NCBI RefSeq assembly: GCF_900107965.1 | Contig: NZ_FNVU01000005.1 | Location: forward strand, 186,001 to 250,000 | Reading direction: 5' to 3' | DNA length: 64,000 bases | Origin: Actinacidiphila yanglinensis | GTDB lineage: Bacteria; Actinomycetota; Actinomycetes; Streptomycetales; Streptomycetaceae | Shown here: positions 22,678 through 30,936 of the stretch, one piece after another | How the letters are laid out: the number at the start of each line of letters is the position of its first letter | Position numbering within the stretch: the stretch's first letter is position 1 | Position numbers and translations under genes: made by a program | Notes under the pieces: model-generated | Told to the model about the DNA's origin: nothing | Databases searched by the model: none | What the model saw: the letters and a program-made list of their open reading frames with translations, nothing else

Positions 22678-23751
22678 TTGCGGTCCGACGCCAACATCGC
22701 GGGACCGATGGCCGATCCGGTCCCCGGTCCCCGCTCAGCTGAAACCGCCGGAGGACCCCTGTCCGGGCCCCCGGGGTACGGGAGCGATGTTTCACGTGAA
22801 ACATTGCCTCCCATGGATGACACCCCTATTGGCCGCGCCGCCCAGTTGGCCGTCGAGGCACTGGGTCGTGCCGGTGAGGGGCTGCCCAGACCTGCCCAGA
22901 CCCGGGTCATGGTGGTCGCCAACCAGAAGGGCGGCGTGGGGAAGACCACCACCACCGTCAATCTGGCGGCGTCTCTGGCCCTGCACGGAAGCCGGGTCCT
23001 GGTGATCGACCTCGATCCGCAGGGCAACGCCTCCACCGCGTTGGGTATCGACCACCACGCCGAAGTCCCCTCGATCTACGACGTCTTGGTGGAGAGCAAG
23101 CCACTCTCCGATGTCGTGCTTCCGGTCCCGGATGTCGAAGGGCTCTTCTGTGCCCCCGCCACCATCGACCTGGCGGGCGCCGAGATCGAGCTCGTCTCCC
23201 TGGTCGCCCGGGAGAGCCGGCTGCAGCGGGCGATCGAGGGCTATGAACAGCCGCTGGACTACGTGCTGATCGACTGCCCGCCCTCGCTCGGCCTGCTCAC
23301 GGTCAACGCCCTGGTGGCCGGCGCCGAGGTGGTCATCCCGATCCAGTGCGAGTACTACGCGCTGGAGGGGTTGGGGCAACTCCTCAAGAACGTCGACCTG
23401 GTGAGGGCTCACCTCAACCCGAGGCTGCACGTCTCCACGATCCTGCTGACGATGTACGACGGCCGCACCCGGCTGGCCGCCCAGGTCGCGGAGGAGGTGC
23501 GCACCCACTTCGGCAAGGAGGTGCTGCGCACCAGCATCCCCCGGTCGGTTCGTATCTCGGAGGCACCCAGCTACGGCCAGACCGTACTCACCTACGACCC
23601 GGGCTCCAGCGGTGCGCTCTCCTACCTGGAGGCGGCCCGGGAGATGGCCCTGCGCGGCCTGCCCGCCGAAGTCGCGGTCGAGTACGACCCGGAGTTCGCC
23701 GAACAGCACCAAGAGCACAACCCGCACAGCATGTCGGAGGGGAATCAGTGA
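22678..23751 (+). CDS. parA: chromosome partitioning ATPase ParA
   Basis: A Walker-type ParA/Soj ATPase that drives segregation with ParB by dynamic DNA binding. The deviant Walker [10 protein letters not shown] is in [19 protein letters not shown]; the [10 protein letters not shown] and [12 protein letters not shown] motifs are complete. The start is uncertain. A TTG with GAGGAG nine bases upstream gives 357 residues and is used here; an ATG at 22630 and an ATG (MDDTPIG) at 22813 are alternatives. A full-consensus parS at 22789-22802 lies in the N-terminal region and is read D-V-S-R-E-T. The stop codon overlaps the parB start (GTGA). Confidence 0.95.
   Translation: MRSDANIAGPMADPVPGPRSAETAGGPLSGPPGYGSDVSRETLPPMDDTPIGRAAQLAVEALGRAGEGLPRPAQTRVMVVANQKGGVGKTTTTVNLAASLALHGSRVLVIDLDPQGNASTALGIDHHAEVPSIYDVLVESKPLSDVVLPVPDVEGLFCAPATIDLAGAEIELVSLVARESRLQRAIEGYEQPLDYVLIDCPPSLGLLTVNALVAGAEVVIPIQCEYYALEGLGQLLKNVDLVRAHLNPRLHVSTILLTMYDGRTRLAAQVAEEVRTHFGKEVLRTSIPRSVRISEAPSYGQTVLTYDPGSSGALSYLEAAREMALRGLPAEVAVEYDPEFAEQHQEHNPHSMSEGNQ
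22789..22802. other. parS: parS site inside parA
   Basis: GTTTCACGTGAAAC is the only exact match to the full symmetrical Streptomyces consensus in the window. It lies within the 5' end of parA and is read D-V-S-R-E-T. Confidence 0.92.
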
Positions 23752-24860
23752 GTGATCGACGCAGAGGGCTCGGCCGTGGTCTGGGCGCGCTGATCCCGGC
23801 GGCGCCGCAGCCGGCCGGCACCGCAGTGGCCAACCAGCCCGCCCTGGTGCCGGAGCGCGGTGTCGCCGCGGCGAAGGTGGCCGGTCTGACGGACCGCCGG
23901 GCAACGGAGTCCGGCCCGGCAATGGTGGACATCCCTGTTTCACGTGGAACCGAGCCGGACCTGTCCGGAGCGGAGGCGCCGGTTGCCGGTGCTTACTTCG
24001 CGGAACTCGCGCTGGACGTCATCACCCCGAACCCGCGCCAGCCGCGTGAGGTCTTCGACGAGGATGCCCTGAGCGAACTCATCACCTCCATCAAGGAGGT
24101 GGGCCTGCTCCAGCCGGTGGTGGTCCGGCAGATCGACACCGATCGCTACGAACTGATCATGGGCGAGCGCCGGTGGCGCGCGTGCCGGGAAGCCGGGCTC
24201 GAGCGCATCCCGGCGATCGTCCGTGCCACCGACGACGAGAAGCTGTTGCTGGACGCCCTGCTGGAGAACCTGCACCGGGCTCAGCTCAACCCGCTGGAAG
24301 AGGCCGCTGCCTACGACCAGTTGCTGCGGGACTTCGCCTGCACCCATGAGCAGCTGGCCGACCGGATCGGGCGCTCCCGCTCCCAGGTCTCCAACACGCT
24401 GCGGTTGCTGAAACTGCCGGCGCCGGTACAGCGCCGGGTCGCCGCCGGAGTGATCTCGTTCGGCCACGCCCGGGCGCTGCTCTCGCTGGACGATGCCGAG
24501 GAGCAGGACCGACTGGCGCTCCGGATCGTCGCTGAAGGGCTGTCGGTGCGCGCGGTCGAGGAGATCGTGACGCTGATGAACAGCGAGCCCACGACGAACC
24601 GGAAGGCAGCCGCACCGCGGGCCGGCCGTCGCGTGTCACCGGCCCTGACCCATCTGGCTACCCGGCTCTCCGACCGCTTCGACACCCGGGTGAAGGTCGA
24701 CCTGGGTCAAAAGCGCGGAAAGATCGTCGTGGAGTTCGCGTCGATAGAGGATCTGGAGCGCATCCTGGGAGCCATGGCTCCCGGCGAGGGCAAGGTCCTG
24801 GAGAAGCGGTTGGAGACCGACTCCGAAGACGGCGACGACGCCGAGGACAGCGCCGAGTGA
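23748..24860 (+). CDS. parB: chromosome partitioning protein ParB
   Basis: The CTP-dependent clamp that loads at parS and spreads to organise the origin region. The 370 residues have an N-terminal ParA-activating segment ([14 protein letters not shown]), the ParB/sulfiredoxin domain (about 90-180) with CTP motif GERRWRAC (139-146), a helix-turn-helix ([19 protein letters not shown]), and a C-terminal dimerisation domain. The GTG start overlaps the parA stop, with GGAGGGG before it. A parS site is embedded in the linker (read P-V-S-R-G-T, residues 63-68). A 17-bp hairpin starts one base past the stop codon. Confidence 0.97.
   Translation: MSDRRRGLGRGLGALIPAAPQPAGTAVANQPALVPERGVAAAKVAGLTDRRATESGPAMVDIPVSRGTEPDLSGAEAPVAGAYFAELALDVITPNPRQPREVFDEDALSELITSIKEVGLLQPVVVRQIDTDRYELIMGERRWRACREAGLERIPAIVRATDDEKLLLDALLENLHRAQLNPLEEAAAYDQLLRDFACTHEQLADRIGRSRSQVSNTLRLLKLPAPVQRRVAAGVISFGHARALLSLDDAEEQDRLALRIVAEGLSVRAVEEIVTLMNSEPTTNRKAAAPRAGRRVSPALTHLATRLSDRFDTRVKVDLGQKRGKIVVEFASIEDLERILGAMAPGEGKVLEKRLETDSEDGDDAEDSAE
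23937..23950. other. parS: parS site inside parB
   Basis: GTTTCACGTGGAAC, one half-site change from consensus, lies in the linker-coding region of parB and is read as V-S-R-G-T. Confidence 0.85.
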
Positions 24861-24901
24861 CCTGTCGGCACCCCGGCCGGATGAGCCGGGGTGCCGACAG
24901 G
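24861..24901 (+). terminator. strong terminator of parAB
   Basis: A 17-bp perfect stem (CCTGTCGGCACCCCGGC and complement) with a 7-base loop begins immediately after the parB stop codon. It separates parAB from the acetyltransferase gene. Confidence 0.9.
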
Positions 24902-24938
24902 ATGGTTGGTTGGCTGACAGAAACGGGGTCTTCGCCAG

Positions 24939-25556
24939 ATGGGACGTCGGCTCGCACCGCTCACCCTCGACAATCTCACCGACCTTCCCAAACCCTGCCG
25001 GCGCTGCGTCTTCTGGGAACTCGACCCGGTGAGCGGCGATGCGGCCGTCCAGGCAGGACGCCCTGAGCTGGAGAAGGAATCCTGGATCTCCGCAGTCCTG
25101 CTGGAGTGGGGTTCCTGCGGCCGCCTGGTCTACGTCGACGAGATCCCGGCCGGTTTCGTGCTCTACGCCCCGGCCGCCTACGTGCCCCGGTCCACGGCCT
25201 TCCCCACCAGCCCGGTGTCGTCCGATGCGGTCCAGTTGATGACCGCCCGGGTGCTCCCCGGATATCAGGGACAGGGGCTCGGCAGGGTACTCGTACAGAC
25301 GGTTGCCAAGGATCTGGTGCGCAGAGGCTTCCGTGCGATCGAGGCATTCGGTGACGCCAAGTGGGAAGGGCCCGACTGCGTCCTGCCCGCCGATCACCTG
25401 ACGGCGGTGGGCTTCAAGACGGTGCGACAGCATCCACGGTTCCCGCGGCTGCGACTCGAGCTTCGCAGCGCGATCTCCTGGCGGGAGGACGTCGAGATGG
25501 CGATCGACCGGCTGCTGGGCGCGGTCCAGAAGGAGCCCGCCCTGCGGCCCCTCTAG
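24939..25556 (+). CDS. GNAT-family acetyltransferase
   Basis: A 205-residue GNAT protein, expected to transfer an acetyl group from acetyl-CoA; the substrate is unknown. The acetyl-CoA-binding signature is in VLPGYQGQGLGRVLVQ (about 107-122, Q/RxxGxG/A form). The N-terminus has a CRRC pair (C20 and C23) beside FWELD, unusual for a plain GNAT and possibly metal-binding or regulatory. It starts at an ATG directly before GRRLAPLTLDNL. This gene next to parB is conserved in Streptomyces. It converges on trxA across a parS-centred palindrome. Coding is firm; the role is open. Confidence 0.88.
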   Translation: MGRRLAPLTLDNLTDLPKPCRRCVFWELDPVSGDAAVQAGRPELEKESWISAVLLEWGSCGRLVYVDEIPAGFVLYAPAAYVPRSTAFPTSPVSSDAVQLMTARVLPGYQGQGLGRVLVQTVAKDLVRRGFRAIEAFGDAKWEGPDCVLPADHLTAVGFKTVRQHPRFPRLRLELRSAISWREDVEMAIDRLLGAVQKEPALRPL

Positions 25557-25632
25557 CGGGTCGGCCGCACCAGTCGGTCGCCATTGCCTCCGTCCCTCCG
25601 GTCATCGCCCTGCGGGCGGTATCCCGCGACGC

Positions 25633-25678
25633 AAACGGCGAGGGTCGTGTTCCACGTGGAACACGACCCTCGCCGTTT
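25633..25678. terminator. 46-bp perfect palindrome: bidirectional terminator centred on parS
   Basis: AAACGGCGAGGGTCGTGTTCC and its exact complement meet at the CACGTG core, giving 23 perfect base pairs. A-runs and T-runs flank the GC stem on both strands. It lies between the convergent acetyltransferase gene and trxA, as expected for a shared factor-independent terminator. Confidence 0.88.
25649..25662. other. parS: parS site in a convergent terminator
   Basis: GTTCCACGTGGAAC is the core of the larger 46-bp palindrome between convergent genes, about 9.5 kb right of the oriC centre. Confidence 0.88.
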
Positions 25679-25706
25679 TACTCTGTGCGCCTCGCCCAGG
25701 GCAGGG

Positions 25707-26054
25707 TCAGCCGATGAAGTCCGCGAGGTCCTTCACGAGGGCCCCCTTGGGCTTCGCGCCGACGATGGTCTTCACGACCTCGCCGCCCTTGTAGACGTTC
25801 AGCGTCGGGATCGACATGACGCCGTACTTCGCGGCCGTCACCGGGTTCTCGTCGATGTTGAGCTTGACGATGGTGATCTCGTCCGGGTGCTCCGCGGCGA
25901 TCGCCTCAAGAGACGGGGCGATCATGCGGCACGGGCCGCACCACTCGGCCCAGAAGTCGACCAGGACAGGCTTGTCGCTGGCAAGGACTTCGTCGGCGAA
26001 GGTTGCGTCCGTCACGTGCTTGGGCTTGGTGTCGCCCGTGGTGTTCTCGGCCAC
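25707..26054 (-). CDS. trxA: thioredoxin
   Basis: A 115-residue cytosolic disulfide reductase. The active site WCGPC has cysteines C39 and C42 within the [10 protein letters not shown] strand-helix; the cis-Pro loop MSIPTLNVY and FDFWAEW-like strand are normal. The GTG start is preferred because GAGGAGG precedes it by seven bases and longer in-frame sequence is non-coding in character. It lies 52 bases downstream of trxB and is reduced by it with NADPH. Both are probably expressed from the sigma-R-type promoter before trxB. The parS palindrome is its terminator. Confidence 0.97.
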   Translation of the reverse strand: MAENTTGDTKPKHVTDATFADEVLASDKPVLVDFWAEWCGPCRMIAPSLEAIAAEHPDEITIVKLNIDENPVTAAKYGVMSIPTLNVYKGGEVVKTIVGAKPKGALVKDLADFIG

Positions 26055-26106
26055 GGCGGGCCTCCTCAGGTTTCGGTGCGTGTGGGAGGGGAGTACTGAC
26101 GCGAGG

Positions 26107-27057
26107 TCAGGCGGTCTTCTCGGCGTCGGTGAGCGCCGCGAGGTAGCGCTCGGCGTCCAGCGCGGCCGAGCAACCGGTGCCGGCTGCCGTGATCGCCTGC
26201 CGGTAGGTGTGGTCCACCACGTCTCCGGCGGCGAACACCCCGGGGACGTTGGTGCGGGTGCTCGGCGCCTGCACAGTGAGGTAGCCCTCGGCGTCCAGGT
26301 CGAGCACGCCCTTGAACAGTTCGGTCCGCGGGTCATGGCCGATCGCGATGAACAGCCCGGTGACGGGCAGCTCCGAGGTCTCACCTGTCTTGGTGTTCCG
26401 CAGCGTCAGGCCGGCGAGCTTGCCGTCGCCCTTGACCTCGGCCACCTCGCTGTCCCAGACGAAGGAGATCTTCGGATCGGCGAACGCGCGCTCCTGCATC
26501 GCCTTGGACGCCCGCAGGCTGTCCCGGCGGTGCACGATCTTCACCGACTTGGCGAACCGGGACAGGAAGGTCGCCTCTTCCATCGCGGTGTCGCCACCAC
26601 CGATCACGGCGATGTCGTGCTCGCGGAAGAAGAAGCCGTCACAGGTGGCACACCAGGAGACACCGCGGCCGGAGAGCTGATCCTCGTTGGGCAGGTTGAG
26701 CTTCCGGTGCTGGGATCCGGTGGTGACGATGATCGCCCGGGCCTGGTGCACGGTTCCCGACGAGTCGGTGACGGTCTTGATGTCACCGCTGAAGTCGACC
26801 GCGGTCACGTCGTCCGGCACCAGCTCGGCACCGAACCGCTCGGCCTGGGCCCGCATGTTGTCCATCAGATCCGGGCCCAGGATGCCGTCCCGGAACCCGG
26901 GGAAGTTCTCTACCTCGGTGGTGTTCATCAGCGCGCCACCCGCGGTCACGGAGCCTTCGAAGACCAGCGGGTTGAGCGAGGCACGCGCCGTGTAGAGCGC
27001 TGCGGTGTAGCCCGCAGGCCCTGAGCCGATGATGATCACGTTACGGACGTCGGTCAC
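26107..27057 (-). CDS. trxB: thioredoxin-disulfide reductase
   Basis: An NADPH-dependent flavoprotein that reduces thioredoxin. The 316 residues have FAD motif IIGSGPAG (9-16), redox-active CATC with C136 and C139, NADPH motif [11 protein letters not shown] and the C-terminal [13 protein letters not shown] motif. It is full length for the low-molecular-weight class. It starts at a GTG. A GGGAAT-18-GTT element ends 60 bases upstream, the consensus for the thiol-stress sigma factor SigR, matching the known oxidative control of trxBA in Streptomyces coelicolor. Confidence 0.97.
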   Translation of the reverse strand: MTDVRNVIIIGSGPAGYTAALYTARASLNPLVFEGSVTAGGALMNTTEVENFPGFRDGILGPDLMDNMRAQAERFGAELVPDDVTAVDFSGDIKTVTDSSGTVHQARAIIVTTGSQHRKLNLPNEDQLSGRGVSWCATCDGFFFREHDIAVIGGGDTAMEEATFLSRFAKSVKIVHRRDSLRASKAMQERAFADPKISFVWDSEVAEVKGDGKLAGLTLRNTKTGETSELPVTGLFIAIGHDPRTELFKGVLDLDAEGYLTVQAPSTRTNVPGVFAAGDVVDHTYRQAITAAGTGCSAALDAERYLAALTDAEKTA

Positions 27058-27116
27058 GGATGTTTTCCTCGTCTCTGCGAACTGCTGCGGGCCCTGGCTG
27101 GACTCACGTCCTGCCT

Positions 27117-27143
27117 AACGGATACTACGGGCCCGGCATTCCC
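27117..27143 (-). promoter_or_regulatory. sigma-R-type promoter of trxBA
   Basis: On the minus strand GGGAAT, an 18-base spacer and GTT match the SigR (SigH-class) consensus exactly. It lies 60 bases before the trxB start. It implies induction by disulfide stress; the regulator gene is not in this window. Confidence 0.8.
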
Positions 27144-27180
27144 TTGTCGGTACGCCGCCCGTGTGCTCGTCCGGAGCGGG

Positions 27181-28122
27181 TCAGCGACGGGGATAGATGC
27201 TCTGGAAGAGCACGGTTCCCGGGGTCCCGGCCGAGCATGAGGCGTCGACGACGAACGCGTCGACCAGGCTGCTGTCCCCCGGGTGCGGCAGGACCACGAG
27301 GTACGCGTCAGTGCCCTGATACGGGTCCCGCCCCACCGCGAGCGGCGCCTGCGTCCGGTGCGTGGCCTGGAGTACACACGTGGGGGTGCCGGCGACACCG
27401 TGCCCTTGGCCCTGGCCGGGCACGGGGGTGGAGCTCGTGCCGTCGCCGTGCAGCATCGGTGTGTTGCTGTGATTGGGAGCCTCGGTCGCATCGCCGCCGG
27501 GCTGGGCCGGGGAGTACGACTCATCGAGCAGTTGCCGTACGTCGTCCGCGACCGAACCCGTCACCCGCGCGGAGTCCGCTTGCTTGGCGGCGGAGCTGGC
27601 ATCGCCGCCCGTCGAGCTGCCGCCCACGACCGACGCCAACCCGTAGAGCGCGCCACCGAGTGCCAGAGCGCCCGCGACCCAGCACCCCGTAAGGACGGCG
27701 ACCCGGCGTCGGCGCCGGCGTCGATCGGCCGAAGACGCCTGGCTCGGCCGCGTACTCGGGTCGGTGCGGTGAGCGGGGGCCGACGATGTTTCACGTGGAA
27801 CACTGCCCCCGGCACTCGGCGATGTTTCACGTGGAACATCCCCCCGTGGAACGTCGAGCGGGCTGTTTCCCCTGGAGGTGTTCTCGACGGCGAGTGCGGC
27901 GTCGATCCGGTCGGCCACGTCGGCAGGCATCGGCTCAGGTGCGGCCAGCTCGCCGAGCAGTCCGCTGATCTCGCTGAGCGAGGCCAGCACGTCGGTGCAG
28001 AGCGGGCACTCCGCCAGGTGCAGGCGGACTTCCGCGGCCCGCTCCGAGGTGAGCAGATCCTCGGTCAGGTCGGAGATCTCGGTGATCTCGGGATGCGGGT
28101 CGCCGCCCCGTGTCGACGTCAT
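27181..28122 (-). CDS. anti-sigma factor for SigM (zinc-binding, single membrane helix)
   Basis: A probable anti-sigma factor of the adjacent ECF sigma gene. The 313 residues have the cytoplasmic zinc-anti-sigma motif H35-x3-C39-x2-C42 (HLAECPLC), a linker, a basic stretch, one membrane helix (about 141-165) and an extracytoplasmic Ser/Gly/Pro domain with a C-terminal cysteine pair. The ATG, with GGAGG seven bases before it, overlaps the sigM stop (ATGA), so sigma and anti-sigma are coupled. Two parS sites lie in the linker, read D-V-P-R-E-T (95-100) and S-V-P-R-E-T (107-112). The signal it senses is unknown. Confidence 0.88.
   Translation of the reverse strand: MTSTRGGDPHPEITEISDLTEDLLTSERAAEVRLHLAECPLCTDVLASLSEISGLLGELAAPEPMPADVADRIDAALAVENTSRGNSPLDVPRGDVPRETSPSAGGSVPRETSSAPAHRTDPSTRPSQASSADRRRRRRRVAVLTGCWVAGALALGGALYGLASVVGGSSTGGDASSAAKQADSARVTGSVADDVRQLLDESYSPAQPGGDATEAPNHSNTPMLHGDGTSSTPVPGQGQGHGVAGTPTCVLQATHRTQAPLAVGRDPYQGTDAYLVVLPHPGDSSLVDAFVVDASCSAGTPGTVLFQSIYPRR
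27788..27801. other. parS: parS site (intragenic)
   Basis: GTTTCACGTGGAAC lies in the anti-sigma linker, read S-V-P-R-E-T, 36 bp from a second site. Confidence 0.85.
27824..27837. other. parS: parS site (intragenic)
   Basis: A second GTTTCACGTGGAAC in the same anti-sigma linker, read D-V-P-R-E-T. A decayed half-site (CCCCGTGGAAC) follows at about 27842-27852. Confidence 0.85.
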
Positions 28123-28838
28123 CGGTGTCCACCTCCGTCCTGCGTCGATCCTGTCGGTGGGACGGGTGTCCCCTCCGTCCGGTTCCTTCCGCTCTCGGCG
28201 GCAGAGCGCTGCGCTGGTGGCCGGTCGGTGACCGGCGCCGGTGGAGCGGCCGCAGCGGGTGGAGCATCGCTCGCGCCGGTCCGGAGGTGGCGGAGCAGCG
28301 GCAGCAGCCTGGCCCGGCCCCGGGCGCAGCGGCTCTTCACGGTGCCGACCGGCACATCGAGAACGCTGGCGGCCTCGGCGACCGGGTAGCCCTGCATGTC
28401 GACCAGCACCAGCGCCGCCCGCTGTTCGACCGGGAGCGTGGCGAGCGCCGCCAGCAGTTCGCGGTGCAGTTCGCCGCGCTCGGCGGGTGCCTCGGCGGAC
28501 TCGTGCGGCTCCATGAGTGAGTCGAGGTTCTGCTCGTCGGTGACCGGCGAGGTGCGACGGATGGAGGCCCGGCGTACCCGGTCGAGGCAGGCGTTCACCG
28601 TGATGCGGTGGAGCCACGTGGTGACGGCCGACTGGCCGCGGAAGGTATGGGCGGAGCGGAAGGCGGACACGAGGGCGTCCTGGACGGCGTCAGCGGCTTC
28701 CTCGCGGTCCCCCAGCGTCCGGAGGGCGACTGCCCAGAGCCGGTCCCGGTGGCGCCGCACGATTTCGGCGAAGGCGTCGGGGTCGCCGGCGACATGACGG
28801 GCGAGAAGCTCGGTGTCGCCGAGCGCGCTTCCCTCCAC
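28119..28838 (-). CDS. sigM: ECF RNA polymerase sigma factor SigM
   Basis: A 239-residue extracytoplasmic-function sigma factor. Sigma-2 (about 8-80) contains the -10 recognition helix (AADAVQDALVSAFRSAHTF), and sigma-4 (about 125-180) ends in the helix VGTVKSRCARGRARL. A 60-residue Pro/Ala-rich tail follows sigma-4, longer than usual. The family is placed here, upstream of the trxBA block, in Streptomyces and in mycobacteria (SigM). The start is GTG, and the stop overlaps the zinc anti-sigma gene. The cognate promoter cannot be deduced from this window. Confidence 0.92.
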   Translation of the reverse strand: MEGSALGDTELLARHVAGDPDAFAEIVRRHRDRLWAVALRTLGDREEAADAVQDALVSAFRSAHTFRGQSAVTTWLHRITVNACLDRVRRASIRRTSPVTDEQNLDSLMEPHESAEAPAERGELHRELLAALATLPVEQRAALVLVDMQGYPVAEAASVLDVPVGTVKSRCARGRARLLPLLRHLRTGASDAPPAAAAPPAPVTDRPPAQRSAAESGRNRTEGTPVPPTGSTQDGGGHR

Positions 28839-28880
28839 AGCAGGCCCCCTCGACCGCTCTCCTGGATGTCCGCCGCGTGC

Positions 28881-30797
28881 TCAGCCCGTGACGTGGATCT
28901 CGGACACCTTGCCACGGAAGTGGCCGTCAGAGGTAGGTGGCAGCGTGGTGAGCCAGACCAGCAGGTAGCGGGAGGTCACCTTCGCGCTCGGGGTGAGTGG
29001 TACCTCGGTGCCCTGGCCGCTGGCGACCTTGGTGAAGTCGTCGAACGAGGTCGGCATCGTGGCGGCCGACGCGGGCGCCGCCAGCAGGTTCACCGACGTC
29101 TGGCCGAGGAAGTCGACCTTGACGCTGCTGATGTGCTTGGCGCTGCCCAGGTCCAGGATCAGCCCGACGCCCGGCTTGAGGTTGCCGAAGTGGGCGTCGT
29201 TGTACCAGCTGGTCTCCCAGTACGTGGACGCGTCCCCGTCGTACGCCAGCTTCACCTTGGTGGGGTTCTCGCCGTCCTCACCGAACGGGTCGAAGTCCTT
29301 GGCGGTGACGATGGAGATCGGCCCGCTTGCCGCGTGCGTGGGCTCCTGGCCGCCCTTCTGTCCCGTGGGTGTCGGGGTGGCGGTGTGGCCGCCGCGGGAC
29401 TGGAGGGTGTCCGCGAGCTGCCAGCTCCCCAAGCCGATCGCGACGATCACCAGGGCCGCCACGGCCCACTTGAGCACCTGGCCGGTGCGCCCCGGGAGCG
29501 CCGGCGGCGGCCCGGGAATCGCGGCCGTCTGCCGGGGGGCACCCGCGCTGCCCGGCGGCGCCGGCGGCTGCTGGAAGAAGGGCGGCCGGTAGGCCGGCTG
29601 CGGCTGCTCCGGCGGACGGATCCGCGGGATGGCCGCGACGGTCTTGGCCAGCTCCTCCGGCGTGGTGCAGGGCGGCTCCTCGCGGGAAGCGGTCGCGCCG
29701 TCGTTCGCCAGGGCGCGCATCGCGACCTCGGAGAGCCCACGGTGGATGCCCGCCCGTACCTGGTCGGGGGCGATCAGCCCGACGCCCTTGGGCAGGCCGG
29801 TCAGGCCGTGGGCGTCGTCCTCGTACGGCCAGCGCTGGGTCAGGGACGCGTACAGCAGGGCGCCGATCGCCTCGGTGTCCTGCCGGCGCGGCCGGTCCGA
29901 CTTCAGGCCGCGCAGCGCCGCGGCGACCGCGAGTCCGCGGATGCGGTACTGGCCGGAGACGGTGCGCAGCACGGCGCCGGGATCGAGGCGCAGGTGCGAA
30001 AGGCCCTCACGGTGCGCAGCGGCCATGCCCTGGGCGACCTGGCTGACCATCTGGTAGGCCTCGTGGGGCTCCAGGGGACCGTTCCTGAGGAGGTCGGCGA
30101 GCGAGGTGGCGTCGGGCAGCCACTCATGGATCACGTAGACGAGGTCGTTGTCCTCGACGGCATCAAGGACCTGGACGAAGCGGGGGTCGCCGAGCAGCGC
30201 GGCAGAGCGGGCGGCGGCCATCACCGGGCGGGCCTGCGGGTGGTCGGCCGGCAGCACGTGGACACCGACCGCGCGGCGCAGCTTCTCGTCGACCGCGCGC
30301 CAGCTGCTGAAGCCGTCGACGCGGGTCACACACTCGGCGAGCTGGTAGCGCCGCGCGAGCTTGTGGCCGCTGTGCAGGTCGGGAGCGGTGATCCGGGGCC
30401 TCGCCGGTGCGGGGGCGGGAGCCGGAGGAGCGGCGGCCGTCTTCGTGGCGGTCTTGCCGGTTGCGGCGGACCGCGCGGGGGCGACGGGTTCGAGAGGTTC
30501 GGTCGATTCGGTGGAGGGGACGGCGTCCAGGGGCTCGGTCGCCTCGCTGGTGTCACGGTCGTCGTCGGGCCCGGTGGTCTGCACGGTGTCCTGAGCCGGG
30601 TCCTCGCTCGGTTCGGCGGTCGGTTCGACGGCCGGATCGGTGTCGGGCTGCTCCTGAGCTGTGGTGTCCTCGGCGGTGCCGCTGGTCTGCTCGTCCGTCG
30701 TGGTGCCGTCGGGAGTGTCGCCGCCCTGCCGGGCGGAGGGCGTGCCCTCGCCGCCCTCGTTGGCCACTCCGACGGCGGCCGTGCTCCGATCCGCCAC
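28881..30797 (-). CDS. membrane-anchored pseudokinase (MurJ-associated type)
   Basis: A 638-residue type II-like membrane protein. An acidic, Thr/Asp/Glu-rich disordered N-terminus (1-140) precedes a kinase-like fold (about 150-370). The catalytic elements are absent: the loop reads HLRLDP (268-273) instead of HRDxKPxN, DFG is lost, and no glycine-rich loop is present. One helix (about 443-462) leads to an extracytoplasmic discoidin-like beta domain. In Mycobacterium tuberculosis an equivalent pseudokinase and outer domain are fused to MurJ (MviN) and bind FhaA; here they are separate and lie 139 bases from murJ. The GTG start (VADRSTAAV) has AGGGA before it. Its role as a regulatory partner of MurJ is inferred. 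Confidence 0.88.
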   Translation of the reverse strand: MADRSTAAVGVANEGGEGTPSARQGGDTPDGTTTDEQTSGTAEDTTAQEQPDTDPAVEPTAEPSEDPAQDTVQTTGPDDDRDTSEATEPLDAVPSTESTEPLEPVAPARSAATGKTATKTAAAPPAPAPAPARPRITAPDLHSGHKLARRYQLAECVTRVDGFSSWRAVDEKLRRAVGVHVLPADHPQARPVMAAARSAALLGDPRFVQVLDAVEDNDLVYVIHEWLPDATSLADLLRNGPLEPHEAYQMVSQVAQGMAAAHREGLSHLRLDPGAVLRTVSGQYRIRGLAVAAALRGLKSDRPRRQDTEAIGALLYASLTQRWPYEDDAHGLTGLPKGVGLIAPDQVRAGIHRGLSEVAMRALANDGATASREEPPCTTPEELAKTVAAIPRIRPPEQPQPAYRPPFFQQPPAPPGSAGAPRQTAAIPGPPPALPGRTGQVLKWAVAALVIVAIGLGSWQLADTLQSRGGHTATPTPTGQKGGQEPTHAASGPISIVTAKDFDPFGEDGENPTKVKLAYDGDASTYWETSWYNDAHFGNLKPGVGLILDLGSAKHISSVKVDFLGQTSVNLLAAPASAATMPTSFDDFTKVASGQGTEVPLTPSAKVTSRYLLVWLTTLPPTSDGHFRGKVSEIHVTG

Positions 30798-30936
30798 CGT
30801 CGTCCCTGCCTCCCCATCCGTTGCACACTTCACGTCACGCCGATGACAATTGTGCCCGCACTCCGGCTCTATGCACGACACACATCAGACCATGATGGTT
30901 GTGCGACAGGGGGCGCGAAAACCGGAGTTTTGACGA

